This document shows positions 1 through 6,043 of a stretch of DNA of 7,547 nt, in pieces. A program made the translations under genes and the position numbers. The notes beneath the pieces were generated by a model, which was given only the letters and a program-made list of their open reading frames with translations, made no database searches and was not told the origin of the DNA. Numbering within the stretch: position 1 is the stretch's first letter; each line of letters opens with the position of its first letter. The DNA comes from an uncultured Clostridia bacterium (GTDB lineage: Bacteria > Bacillota > Clostridia > Lachnospirales > Anaerotignaceae), in contig CATZIM010000080.1 in assembly GCA_958420075.1 (NCBI GenBank), positions 1-7,547 of the forward strand. Direction: 5' to 3'.

Positions 1-2
1 AC

Positions 3-572
3 GCAGAAGGCCCTGATATGGTATTGGAAATCCCTAAGGGCAAACAGATTCAGAAAAACTATGTGGGCAAGCATCTTGCAGACTATGACTCCATGCTGGT
101 CCTCTCCCACTTCAAAGGGCACCCCATGGGCGGCTACGGCGGCGCATTAAAGCAGCTTTCCATTGGTGTGGCATCTTCCTTCGGCAAAGCCTATATCCAC
201 GGCGCAGGGGAGCCAGAAAAGATCTGGACAGCCGACCACGACGCTTTTCTGGAATCCATGGCAGACGCCGCATCTTCCGTTGTGGAATACTTCAAAGGCA
301 ATGTAATCTATGTCAATGTTATGAAAAACATGTCTGTGGACTGCGACTGCTGTGCGGTTGCTGAAGACCCCTGCATGAAGGATATTGGCATTCTTGTCTC
401 CTTAGACCCCATTGCCATTGACCAGGCTTGTCTGGACTTGGTTTATGCCGCTGATGACCCCGGTCGTGACCACCTCATTGAACGCATCGAAAGCCGCAAT
501 GGCGTTCATACCATCGAAGCCGCTGCCGCTTTGGGCTTTGGTTCCAGAGAATATGATCTGGTAGAAGTATAA
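3..572 (+). CDS. DUF362 domain-containing protein, C-terminal part (5' end outside window)
   Basis: The reading frame is open to the left edge, so the ATG at 18 is internal and the gene is cut by the window; 189 C-terminal residues are visible. The fragment resembles the DUF362 family, whose members are often associated with iron-sulfur clusters or ferredoxin domains and whose reaction is generally unknown. Recognisable parts are the Gly-rich segment HPMGGYGGALKQLSIG near visible residues 40-55, a cysteine cluster (CDCC then DPC, Cys 114, 116, 117 and 124), and the segment SLDPIAIDQACLDLV that closes the family domain. The cysteine cluster could hold a metal or cluster; that is inference. No 4Fe-4S ferredoxin motif (CxxCxxCxxxC) is present in the visible part. 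The gene ends in TAA and is followed 18 bp later by a strong intrinsic terminator. It converges with rnc and shows no functional link to it. Confidence 0.82.
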   Translation, partial: AEGPDMVLEIPKGKQIQKNYVGKHLADYDSMLVLSHFKGHPMGGYGGALKQLSIGVASSFGKAYIHGAGEPEKIWTADHDAFLESMADAASSVVEYFKGNVIYVNVMKNMSVDCDCCAVAEDPCMKDIGILVSLDPIAIDQACLDLVYAADDPGRDHLIERIESRNGVHTIEAAAALGFGSREYDLVEV

Positions 573-590
573 ACACAGCTTCTCAAAAAC

Positions 591-631
591 AAAAGAGCCG
601 GCTCTTTCTTAAGAGTATCCGGCTCTTTTTT
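591..631 (+). terminator. Intrinsic terminator of the DUF362 gene
   Basis: A perfect 11-bp stem pairs 591-601 with 619-629, and a run of six T covers 626-631. The 17-nt loop itself contains a CTCTT/AAGAG pair (602-606 with 611-615), so the hairpin can extend further. It lies 18 bp after the DUF362 stop codon. Confidence 0.93.
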
Positions 632-634
632 CAT

Positions 635-681
635 GAAAAAAGCAGGTGATTGAAAAAGATTATCCTTTGCAATCACCTGCT
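635..681 (-). terminator. Intrinsic terminator of the acpP-rnc unit
   Basis: A perfect 11-bp stem pairs 671-681 with 641-651 around a 19-nt loop. On the minus strand it runs into six T (complement of 636-641). It starts 6 bp after the rnc stop codon and stands back to back with the plus-strand terminator, so each convergent gene has its own stop signal. Confidence 0.92.
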
Positions 682-687
682 TTCTTA

Positions 688-1383
688 TTATGCTTTCATT
701 TTTTCCAATGCTGCATTGGCTGCATTCTGTTCTGCTTCTTTTTTGCTCTTGCCGCTGCCCTGTCCCAGCACCTTGCCTTCATGGGTCACTTCCGCCACAA
801 AGACTTTGTTGTGATCAGGACCTTTTTCATCTACGATGGCATAATGTACGGGAACCTTGCTGATTTTCTGGATGATTTCCTGCAAATGGGTCTTGCAGTC
901 CAGATTGCGGAAATTGGTCTTTGTCTGAGCAATCTGGTCTTCCATAAACCGCATAACATATGTAGAAGCAGCTTCGATACCCCCATCCATACATACAGCG
1001 CCAATGATAGCCTCAAAGGCATCCGCAAGGATGGAATCTCTGTTTCTGCCGCCGGTACTTTCTTCCCCTTTGCCCAAAAACAGATTTCTGCCTACGCCCA
1101 ATTTTCTGGACAGACCTGCCAGAGAGCCTTCACAAACCACTGCCGCCCGCAGTTTGGTCAGTTCCCCTTCCGGCATTTCCGGGAATTTGCGGTACATATA
1201 TTCACTTACCACCATGTCCAGCACTGCATCCCCCAAAAATTCCAGTCTTTCGTTGTTTTCGTGACTGCCTTTTTTGTTTTCATTGGCATAGGAACTATGG
1301 GTCAATGCCAACAGCAGCAAATGCTTATCCGCAAAATGATATCCCAGTTTTTTTTCAAATTCTTCCAAATTCAAATAATTCAT
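688..1383 (-). CDS. rnc: Ribonuclease III
   Basis: Double-strand-specific endoribonuclease that cuts rRNA precursors and structured mRNAs in the cytoplasm, acting as a dimer with Mg2+. The 231-residue length is normal. The catalytic domain carries the family signature NERLEFLGDAVL (residues 44-55) with acidic residues E45, E48 and D52; E72, D121 and E124 fall at the spacings of E. coli E65, D114 and E117. A double-stranded-RNA-binding domain covers about 161-229 and ends in the typical GSGKSKKEAEQNAA helix. All catalytic residues are present, so the enzyme should be active. The start is 1 bp after the acpP stop, and its ribosome binding site (GGAG) lies in the last acpP codons, so the two are probably translationally coupled. 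A terminator follows directly; the smc and ftsY genes often found after rnc in Firmicutes are not here. Confidence 0.97.
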   Translation of the reverse strand: MNYLNLEEFEKKLGYHFADKHLLLLALTHSSYANENKKGSHENNERLEFLGDAVLDMVVSEYMYRKFPEMPEGELTKLRAAVVCEGSLAGLSRKLGVGRNLFLGKGEESTGGRNRDSILADAFEAIIGAVCMDGGIEAASTYVMRFMEDQIAQTKTNFRNLDCKTHLQEIIQKISKVPVHYAIVDEKGPDHNKVFVAEVTHEGKVLGQGSGKSKKEAEQNAANAALEKMKA

Positions 1384-1384
1384 A

Positions 1385-1615
1385 TTACTTCTCCACTACT
1401 CTTCTGATATAATCCAACGCATCCCCAATGGTTTTCATATTCTCCGCCGCATCGTTGTCAAATTCGATGTCATAGGCTTCCTCCAATGCAGAAATGATCT
1501 GGAACAAATCCAGAGAATCCGCACCGATGTCTTTAAAGGAAGTTTCCTCCCGTAAACTATCTGCAGAAATATGCAGCTGATCCGCAATGATCTGCATTAC
1601 AACAGTTTCGTCCAT
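1385..1615 (-). CDS. acpP: Acyl carrier protein
   Basis: Small acidic cytoplasmic carrier that holds growing acyl chains on a 4'-phosphopantetheine arm during fatty acid synthesis and hands them to PlsX and other acyltransferases. At 76 residues it has the usual length. The attachment site is Ser34 in the GADSLDLFQ motif, and the flanking helices have the acidic character of the family. The start is supported by a strong AGGAGGT ribosome binding site at 1623-1629, 7 bp before the ATG. The gene lies downstream of plsX, its metabolic partner, but 117 bp away with its own promoter in the gap, and directly upstream of rnc (1-bp spacing). It may be a second or dedicated ACP in this genome, since no fab genes are next to it; the window cannot decide that. 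Confidence 0.95.
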   Translation of the reverse strand: MDETVVMQIIADQLHISADSLREETSFKDIGADSLDLFQIISALEEAYDIEFDNDAAENMKTIGDALDYIRRVVEK

Positions 1616-1647
1616 AATTTCAACCTCCTCTTTTCTTTTCTGTCAAT

Positions 1648-1676
1648 ACTATACTCTATTTCCAACATTTTGTCAG
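1648..1676 (-). promoter_or_regulatory. Sigma-A promoter of acpP-rnc
   Basis: On the minus strand the -35 is CTGACA (1671-1676) and the -10 is TATAGT (1648-1653), one mismatch each from consensus, with an ideal 17-bp spacer. It lies in the plsX-acpP gap, about 33 bp before the acpP start. The rest of that 117-bp gap holds no clear terminator, so plsX transcripts may also read through into acpP. Confidence 0.75.
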
Positions 1677-1732
1677 CAGAAATCCCGGAAAAACAGAAGT
1701 TTTTTCCCATTTTATACACAAGATTGAACTGC

Positions 1733-2722
1733 TTACAGTTTATCCTGGATTTTTCCTACAATATCAGCTTCCTTAAACAGCACACACTGTCTGATGGCAT
1801 TTTTGAATGCCTTAGCGTTAGAGCTGCCATGGGCCTTTACTACAAGGGATTTCAGGCCGATAAAAGGCGCACCGCCTACTTCATCCGCATCGAAATATTT
1901 TTTTACATTTCGGAAAGGTTTTACCAGCATAGCTGCAGCAATTTTGTAAGCGCCTTTGGTGATTTCAGACTTGATAATATCCACCAATGTTTTGCTCAAA
2001 CCTTCTGCGAATTTCAAAATGGTATTGCCTACAAAACCGTCACAGACAATAACATCTGCTTCCCCGAAAGGAATGTTTCTGGGCTCAATATTGCCCACAA
2101 AATTCAAATCAGACTCTTCCAGAAGCTCATAAGCTTCTTTGGTCAGGCTATCGCCCTTTTCCTTTTCTGCACCGATATTTACCAGCGCAACGGATGGATT
2201 TTTCTTGCCAAATACGTTTTCCACATAAACGGAACCCATTTTACCAAACTGTTCCAGATATTTCGCTTTACAGTCCACATTTGCGCCGCTGTCTACCAAG
2301 AATGTGAAGCCATTTTTTGTAGGCAGGCAAGTACCCAATACGGGACGTTCTACGCCCGGCAGACGGCCTACAATAAGCAGAGAGCCTGTCAGCAGGGCAC
2401 CGGTACTGCCGGCGGAAACAAAGGCGTCAGCCTCCCCATTTTTGACCAGCTGCATACCTACGACCATAGAGGAGTTTTTCTTTTTGCGAATTGCCATGGT
2501 AGGCACTTCATCGGTACTGATAACTTCTTCCGCATGTACCACTTCAATTTTTTCTTTGGGATATGTATATTTTGCCAGTTCCCGGTTGATGTCATCTTCT
2601 CTGCCCACCAGTTTTACCAGCACGTTCATTTCTTTGACTGCATCCACAGCACCTTTTACGGTTTCCACAGGAGCCAAATCGCCACCCATGGCATCCAGTG
2701 CAACGATTATTTTCTGATCCAT
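1733..2722 (-). CDS. plsX: Phosphate acyltransferase PlsX
   Basis: Peripheral membrane enzyme that converts acyl-ACP and phosphate into acyl-phosphate, the acyl donor for PlsY in the first step of phospholipid synthesis. The length of 329 residues is typical. The N-terminal VALDAMGGD (residues 7-15) is the family hallmark; SAGSTGALL, LGTCLPT and the DVIVCDGFVGNTILK segment are further conserved stretches. The start is fixed by an in-frame TGA two codons upstream and by a GGTGA ribosome binding site (2726-2730) whose alignment to 16S rRNA gives a spacing of about 6 nt. A sigma-A-like promoter lies just upstream. acpP follows, so the acyl donor carrier and this enzyme are encoded together. In many Firmicutes plsX follows rpmF or fapR directly; here an opposite-strand AIM24 gene stands between rpmF and plsX. 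Confidence 0.97.
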   Translation of the reverse strand: MDQKIIVALDAMGGDLAPVETVKGAVDAVKEMNVLVKLVGREDDINRELAKYTYPKEKIEVVHAEEVISTDEVPTMAIRKKKNSSMVVGMQLVKNGEADAFVSAGSTGALLTGSLLIVGRLPGVERPVLGTCLPTKNGFTFLVDSGANVDCKAKYLEQFGKMGSVYVENVFGKKNPSVALVNIGAEKEKGDSLTKEAYELLEESDLNFVGNIEPRNIPFGEADVIVCDGFVGNTILKFAEGLSKTLVDIIKSEITKGAYKIAAAMLVKPFRNVKKYFDADEVGGAPFIGLKSLVVKAHGSSNAKAFKNAIRQCVLFKEADIVGKIQDKL

Positions 2723-2760
2723 AATTCACCATGATCCTTTCTTTCAAATTACATGCTTTT

Positions 2761-2789
2761 AGTATAAACAATTCCCCATGAAATTACAA
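2761..2789 (-). promoter_or_regulatory. Sigma-A promoter of plsX
   Basis: Minus-strand -35 TTGTAA (2784-2789, 4 of 6) and -10 TATACT (2761-2766, 5 of 6) are separated by 17 bp, about 39 bp before the plsX ATG. I looked for a FapR-type palindrome over it and saw none. Confidence 0.6.
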
Positions 2790-2836
2790 TCCCGCACCCC
2801 AATACTTTTTTCCACACAACGAAGTCATTGCCGTAT

Positions 2837-2876
2837 TTGACAAAATATGGTAAAGTAACATTGTATGAATCATAAT
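2837..2876 (+). promoter_or_regulatory. Possible promoter of the AIM24-family gene
   Basis: A consensus -35 TTGACA occurs at 2837-2842, but no good -10 sits 16-18 bp away: TTGTAT (2861-2866) is the hexamer at 18 bp and matches only half. A better -10, CATAAT (2871-2876), is 28 bp from that -35 and would have to work with another, weak -35. A start in this segment is likely because the gene is isolated on this strand, but the exact elements are uncertain. Confidence 0.4.
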
Positions 2877-2891
2877 ACCTTTTATGGATGC

Positions 2892-2899
2892 AAAGGAGG
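2892..2899 (+). promoter_or_regulatory. Ribosome binding site that sets the AIM24 start
   Basis: AAAGGAGG lies 8 nt before the ATG at 2908. The upstream in-frame ATG at 2884 has no such site and would place this sequence inside the coding region, so 2908 is the preferred start. Confidence 0.85.
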
Positions 2900-2907
2900 C
2901 ATTGTTT

Positions 2908-3669
2908 ATGTATCAGATCAAAAATCTTTTAGAAAATGATGATATTCGTGTTTTGACAGAGCTTGGACCTTTTACCGTCATTGAATACCTGCGGGATTTG
3001 AGTGTTTCCCCTGCCAATGCGGCTACAGCATATTTTGCTTCTGAAATGAATGTGCGCAGACGTCAGGTTATTTGCGATTTGAAAAAAGCCAATATCACAT
3101 TGCAGGCAGGCGCTATGCAGTGGATGGTAGGCAACGTCAATGCCACCACAGGTATCAAAGGCGTTGGTGATCTTTTCGGCAAAGCCATTCGCGGCAAAGC
3201 AACTGGTGAATCTGCCATCAAACCCGAATATACAGGCGATGGCACTTTGGTGCTGGAACCCACTTACAAATATATTCTGCTGGAAGATGTAGCAGACTGG
3301 AACGGCTCTCTGATTCTGGAAGATGGTTTGTTCCTTGCCTGCGACTCCAATTTGACACACAAAGCCGTTATGCGGTCTAATCTGTCCTCTGCTGTAGCTG
3401 GCGGAGAAGGCTTGTTCAACCTTGGTTTGAGCGGCAGCGGCGTTGTAGCACTGGAATGCCCCTGCCCCAGAGAAGAACTCATTGAAATCAACCTCCAGGA
3501 TGATGTACTGAAAATCGACGGCAATATGGCAATCGCATGGAGCGGCAGCCTGAACTTTACCGTAGAACGCTCCGGTAAAACCCTCATTGGTTCCGCAGCT
3601 TCTGGTGAAGGCCTGGTAAACGTATTCCGCGGCACTGGCAGAGTGCTGATGGCACCTGTTCTGGATTAA
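2908..3669 (+). CDS. AIM24 family protein
   Basis: The 253-residue product resembles the AIM24 family (PF01987), beta-rich proteins related in fold to the TRAP RNA-binding attenuation protein. In yeast, Aim24 is mitochondrial and affects inner membrane organisation; the bacterial role is not established. Family-like features are the GAMQWMVGNV stretch (68-77), a glycine-rich basic segment after it (83-100), GEGLF (166-170), and the C-terminal SGEGLVNVFRGTGRVLMAP (232-250). There is no signal peptide or membrane helix, so it is probably cytoplasmic. The start at 2908 follows from a strong ribosome binding site. The gene is the only plus-strand gene between minus-strand rpmF and plsX and seems monocistronic, with its own upstream gap and downstream terminator. 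Codon use does not stand out from the neighbours. The family assignment is fairly sure; the function is unknown. Confidence 0.85.
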   Translation: MYQIKNLLENDDIRVLTELGPFTVIEYLRDLSVSPANAATAYFASEMNVRRRQVICDLKKANITLQAGAMQWMVGNVNATTGIKGVGDLFGKAIRGKATGESAIKPEYTGDGTLVLEPTYKYILLEDVADWNGSLILEDGLFLACDSNLTHKAVMRSNLSSAVAGGEGLFNLGLSGSGVVALECPCPREELIEINLQDDVLKIDGNMAIAWSGSLNFTVERSGKTLIGSAASGEGLVNVFRGTGRVLMAPVLD

Positions 3670-3685
3670 GAATTACATAAGCTTC

Positions 3686-3728
3686 ATAAAAAAGCTGGAA
3701 TCCTGAAAGCATAAAGGATTCCAGCTTT
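3686..3728 (-). terminator. Strong hairpin, best read as a minus-strand terminator
   Basis: A perfect 14-bp stem pairs 3691-3704 with 3715-3728 around a 10-nt loop. On the minus strand the stem runs into a stretch of T (complement of AAAAAA ending at 3693). On the plus strand it is followed by TTTAGGGG, a poor tract. It lies 21 bp after the AIM24 stop but fits better as a stop for transcripts arriving from the rpmF side. Confidence 0.7.
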
Positions 3729-3751
3729 AGGGGCATCTTCATAAGAAAACA

Positions 3752-3800
3752 AAGAAAGCCAAAATCCTTATCATTATAAAGGATTTGGCTTTCTTATTTT
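3752..3800 (+). terminator. Intrinsic terminator of the AIM24 gene, possibly bidirectional
   Basis: The arms 3752-3769 and 3779-3795 pair over 17 bp with one bulged A, around a 9-nt loop. On the plus strand the stem is followed by ATTTTATT and more T-rich sequence. On the minus strand it is also followed by T-rich sequence, interrupted by G and C. It comes after the 3686-3728 hairpin in the AIM24 direction. Confidence 0.75.
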
Positions 3801-3809
3801 ATTAAGATT

Positions 3810-4028
3810 TTATTTGTTATGTTTTCTTCTGAAGACAGCCATCGCAATTCCCCTTAAGAAATCCAGAAAAAGGAAAATCAATGTTTTCTTAAGGGGAAGT
3901 TGCTTTTCCTTTTTCCCCGATTTATTTTCTTCCATAGAACCGTGATGATTCCCTTCAAAAAATAACTCTTTGTGATTTTTCACCCAACGCAAAAAAGGCA
4001 GCATTTCTGCTGCCTTTGATTTGCTCAT
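3810..4028 (-). CDS. Doubtful small ORF downstream of rpmF, possible single-pass membrane peptide
   Basis: An open frame of 72 codons begins 6 bp after the rpmF stop. I do not recognise the product. Against it: no ribosome binding site precedes the first ATG, and codons 5-13 coincide with the rpmF terminator. A second ATG at 3935, lying after that terminator, would give 41 residues: a lysine-rich N-terminus, a hydrophobic stretch TLIFLFLDFLRGIAMAVF that could span or sit in a membrane, and a basic RRKHNK tail. That layout is plausible for a small membrane peptide, but the 3935 start also lacks a well-spaced ribosome binding site. A perfect 14-bp inverted repeat lies inside the frame. The minus-strand terminator at 3686-3728, beyond the rpmF terminator, hints that some transcript crosses this region. 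It may be a chance ORF or a decayed gene. Confidence 0.25.
   Translation of the reverse strand: MSKSKAAEMLPFLRWVKNHKELFFEGNHHGSMEENKSGKKEKQLPLKKTLIFLFLDFLRGIAMAVFRRKHNK
3848..3898 (+). repeat. Perfect 14-bp inverted repeat
   Basis: TTCCCCTTAAGAAA (3848-3861) is repeated as its exact reverse complement at 3885-3898, with a 23-nt spacer. No T tract directly follows either arm, although on the plus strand a T-rich stretch begins a few bases later (about 3903). It is inside the doubtful small minus-strand ORF. It could be an RNA hairpin, a weak plus-strand back-up terminator, or a remnant of a small palindromic element. Confidence 0.75.
3991..4017 (-). terminator. Intrinsic terminator of the pta-ackA-yceD-rpmF unit
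   Basis: A perfect 10-bp stem pairs 4008-4017 with 3994-4003 around a GAAA tetraloop and runs into six T on the minus strand (complement of 3991-3996). It begins 18 bp after the rpmF stop. Stem and T tract are close to textbook form. Confidence 0.92.
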
Positions 4029-4034
4029 CCAAAA

Positions 4035-4214
4035 TTAGTCAACTTTGATGATTGTTTTCTTGTTATAAGCACCACAAGCTTTGCATACCTGGTGAGGCGC
4101 CATCAGTTCGCCGCATTTGCTGCATTTTACCAGGTTGGGTGTTGCGATCTTCCAGCTCTGTGCTTTTCTTTTATCTCTTTTGGATTTAGATACTCGACCC
4201 TTAGGTACAGCCAT
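4035..4214 (-). CDS. rpmF: 50S ribosomal protein L32
   Basis: Small protein of the large ribosomal subunit. Translating the minus strand gives 59 residues starting MAVPKGRVSKSKRDKRKAQ, the standard basic L32 N-terminus. Two CxxC pairs follow, Cys31/Cys34 and Cys44/Cys47, so this is the zinc-binding (C+) form rather than the cysteine-free form some bacteria make under zinc limitation. The start has a strong GAGGAGGTG ribosome binding site that overlaps the last codons of yceD; only 2 bp separate the yceD stop from this ATG, which points to translational coupling. yceD-rpmF is a widely conserved pair. A strong terminator follows 18 bp after the stop. Confidence 0.96.
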   Translation of the reverse strand: MAVPKGRVSKSKRDKRKAQSWKIATPNLVKCSKCGELMAPHQVCKACGAYNKKTIIKVD

Positions 4215-4216
4215 TT

Positions 4217-4723
4217 CTACACCTCCTCATCAACATTGAAAAGAGCCCTCAAACTTTCAAATCTCGGATCTATCTCTGTGGTGTCGCATCCGCACGCACC
4301 TGTGTTCAGATCCTTGCCGCAGACAGGACAGAGTCCTTTGCAGTCATCCCTACAAAGAGTCTTCATAGGCATGGCCTCCATGATCCCGCTTCTGACATAG
4401 TCCGCAAGATCGATCTGATCTCCCGAAAAAGTTTCTGTCTCTTCGTCATCTCTGCCTGTATGGGAAAAACGCTCCTCAATATTGAAGTGAATCTCTGTTG
4501 TAACCGGCGCAAGGCAACGGTCACACGCAATGCTGACCTTTGTTTCGCCCTTTGCTTCCAAAACGAAAATCTCATTTTCGTTTCTGAGAGTTCCTTCTAT
4601 TTTTACAGGCTCCATAAAACCCACAACATTGGGGTATGCCGCAATCTCTTGTATTTGCTCAGACATATGCACTTCCATAGAAGCACCGTTTTTACCATAT
4701 AAATGAGCCATTTGCAATATCAT
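4217..4723 (-). CDS. yceD: DUF177 / YceD family protein, 23S rRNA accumulation factor
   Basis: Member of the DUF177 family (PF02620), which is linked in bacteria and plants to 23S rRNA accumulation and ribosome assembly and is usually encoded next to rpmF, as here. The product has 168 residues. It has a CDRC pair (Cys67, Cys70) and a C-terminal cysteine cluster, LCRDDCKGLCPVCGKDLN then CGC (Cys124, 128, 132, 135, 144, 146), which may bind zinc. The acidic stretch DDEETETF (93-100) and DLADYVRSGI are typical of the family. The frame extends to a GTG at 4732, but a GGGGTGAT ribosome binding site just before the ATG at 4723 favours that start; the N-terminus MILQMAHLYGKNG then lines up with the family's usual opening. 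A consensus promoter precedes it, starting within ackA. Confidence 0.93.
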   Translation of the reverse strand: MILQMAHLYGKNGASMEVHMSEQIQEIAAYPNVVGFMEPVKIEGTLRNENEIFVLEAKGETKVSIACDRCLAPVTTEIHFNIEERFSHTGRDDEETETFSGDQIDLADYVRSGIMEAMPMKTLCRDDCKGLCPVCGKDLNTGACGCDTTEIDPRFESLRALFNVDEEV

Positions 4724-4727
4724 TCGT

Positions 4728-4735
4728 ATCACCCC
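4728..4735 (-). promoter_or_regulatory. Ribosome binding site that sets the yceD start
   Basis: GGGGTGAT on the minus strand matches the GGTGAT end of the 16S-complementary sequence and lies 4 nt before the ATG at 4723. It overlaps the alternative GTG start at 4732, which therefore is unlikely to be used. Confidence 0.7.
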
Positions 4736-4752
4736 GTAGTCGTACCTAAAAC

Positions 4753-4781
4753 ATTATACAGAAAGGTTTCTTATTTGTCAA
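4753..4781 (-). promoter_or_regulatory. Consensus sigma-A promoter of yceD-rpmF, overlapping the ackA 3' end
   Basis: The minus strand carries -35 TTGACA (4776-4781), a 17-bp spacer and -10 TATAAT (4753-4758), matching consensus at all twelve positions. The -35 is made of the last ackA codons (Leu-Asp-Lys), and the ackA stop lies in the spacer. Transcription would begin near 4746, about 23 nt before the yceD ATG. There is no terminator after ackA, so yceD-rpmF can also receive read-through. Confidence 0.9.
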
Positions 4782-5967
4782 GCAATTCCTTTGTATCTCT
4801 TGCAATAACCAGTTCTTCGTTTGTAGGGATTACAAACACTCTTACTCTGGAGTCGGGAGCAGAGATTTCGATTGCTTTGCCTCTCAAAGAGTTGTTGTAA
4901 GAATCGATGTGTACGCCCAGGAAGCCCAGGTAGTCACAGATCAGTCTTCTTGTGGAAGCGGAGTTTTCACCCAGACCTGCTGTAAATACGATTGCGTCTA
5001 CACCGTTCATAGCAGCAGCGTAAGCACCAATTCTCTTAGCTACTTTGTAAGCGAATACGTCCAGAGCCATACCTGCTCTTTCGTTACCATGTTCGCTTGC
5101 GTCTTCAACGTCACGGAAGTCGCTGGATACGCCGGAGATACCCAGTACGCCGGATTTTTTGTTCAGGATGTTGTCCATTTCCTGAGGTGTCAGGTTTTCT
5201 TTTTCCATCAGGAATGTGATAACAGCTGCGTCAACGTCACCAGCTCTTGTACCCATTACCAGACCTTCCAGAGGTGTGAAGCCCATGGTTGTGTCGATGG
5301 ATTTGCCGTTTCTTACTGCACATACGGAACCGCCGTTGCCCAGGTGGCAAGTGATTGTTTTTGTCTGGTCATAAGGTCTGTCCAGCATTTTTGCAGCTTC
5401 TTCGGATACGAATCTGTGGCTTGTGCCGTGGAAGCCGTATCTTCTGATTTTGTATTTTTCATAGTATTCGTAAGGGATAGCATACAGATATGCTCTTTCG
5501 GGCATTGTCTGGTGGAATGCTGTGTCGAATACAGCTACCTGAGGTACGCCGGGCATGATTTTTTCGCAAGCGTGGATACCGATCAGGTTAGCAGGGTTGT
5601 GCAGAGGTGCCAGTTCGCAGCATTTTTCGATTGCTTCGATAACTTCGGGTGTGATTACAACGGAGTTTGCGAAGTATTCACCACCATGTACTACACGGTG
5701 ACCAACTGCGTTGATTTCGGACATGGATTTCACTACGCCGTATTCGCTGTTTGTCAGAGCGTCCAGTACCATTTTTACTGCTACGCTGTGATCTTCCATG
5801 TAATCGTTGAAGATAACGTCTTCTTTACCTACAGGCTGATGTTTCAGTCTGGAACCTTCGATACCGATTCTTTCGCACAGACCTTTTGCCATTACGCTTT
5901 CTGTGTCCATGTCGATCAGCTGATATTTCAGGGAAGAACTACCACAGTTTAAAACCAGAATTTTCAT
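4771..5967 (-). CDS. ackA: Acetate kinase
   Basis: Cytoplasmic kinase of the ASKHA fold that interconverts acetyl-phosphate plus ADP and acetate plus ATP, the energy-yielding last step of acetate fermentation. The 398-residue length is normal. The N-terminal phosphate loop NCGSSSLKY carries Asn7, and the active-site residues known from the Methanosarcina enzyme fall at the same numbers: Arg91 (GHRVVHGG), Asp148 ([10 protein letters not shown]), His180 (YGFHGTSH), Arg241 (GTRAGD) and Glu384 (PTNEE). The family motif HLGNGGS (208-214) is present. The start has an AAGGAGAG ribosome binding site 6 nt before ATG. It lies 76 bp after pta with no clear promoter between them, so the two are probably cotranscribed. 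The codon-aligned antisense frame is free of stops over most of the gene, in line with strongly biased codon use of a highly expressed gene. Confidence 0.98.
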   Translation of the reverse strand: MKILVLNCGSSSLKYQLIDMDTESVMAKGLCERIGIEGSRLKHQPVGKEDVIFNDYMEDHSVAVKMVLDALTNSEYGVVKSMSEINAVGHRVVHGGEYFANSVVITPEVIEAIEKCCELAPLHNPANLIGIHACEKIMPGVPQVAVFDTAFHQTMPERAYLYAIPYEYYEKYKIRRYGFHGTSHRFVSEEAAKMLDRPYDQTKTITCHLGNGGSVCAVRNGKSIDTTMGFTPLEGLVMGTRAGDVDAAVITFLMEKENLTPQEMDNILNKKSGVLGISGVSSDFRDVEDASEHGNERAGMALDVFAYKVAKRIGAYAAAMNGVDAIVFTAGLGENSASTRRLICDYLGFLGVHIDSYNNSLRGKAIEISAPDSRVRVFVIPTNEELVIARDTKELLDK

Positions 5968-6008
5968 TTTTTTCTCTCCTTATTTTTTGTCCGTAGTTGT
6001 TATTTGCG

Positions 6009-6022
6009 GGCAGAACACTGCC
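6009..6022 (-). other. Small hairpin in the pta-ackA gap
   Basis: GGCAG and CTGCC form a 5-bp stem around a 4-nt loop in the 76-bp gap. No T tract follows, so it is not a terminator. It could protect or process the mRNA between the two genes, or be chance. Confidence 0.3.
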
Positions 6023-6043
6023 ATTGTTTCCGATTGGATAAAA

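Noticed and set aside
646..1407. Plus-strand open frame of 253 codons opposite rnc
   Set aside because: Codon-register shadow of rnc; its start lies in the loop of the rnc terminator and no family features are visible.
1686..1715. Possible hairpin after plsX (GGAAAAA/TTTTTCC on the minus strand)
   Set aside because: The stem is mostly A-T pairs and no T tract follows it, so it is a poor terminator candidate.
1571..2734. Long plus-strand open frame of 387 codons opposite plsX
   Set aside because: It is in exact codon register with plsX, has no ribosome binding site, and its product is rich in Phe, Cys and His as a reverse complement would be. It also runs across the acpP-plsX gap and its promoter.
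2929..3360. Minus-strand frames opposite the AIM24 gene (also 3264-3635)
   Set aside because: Shadows of the AIM24 coding sequence, without ribosome binding sites or family resemblance.
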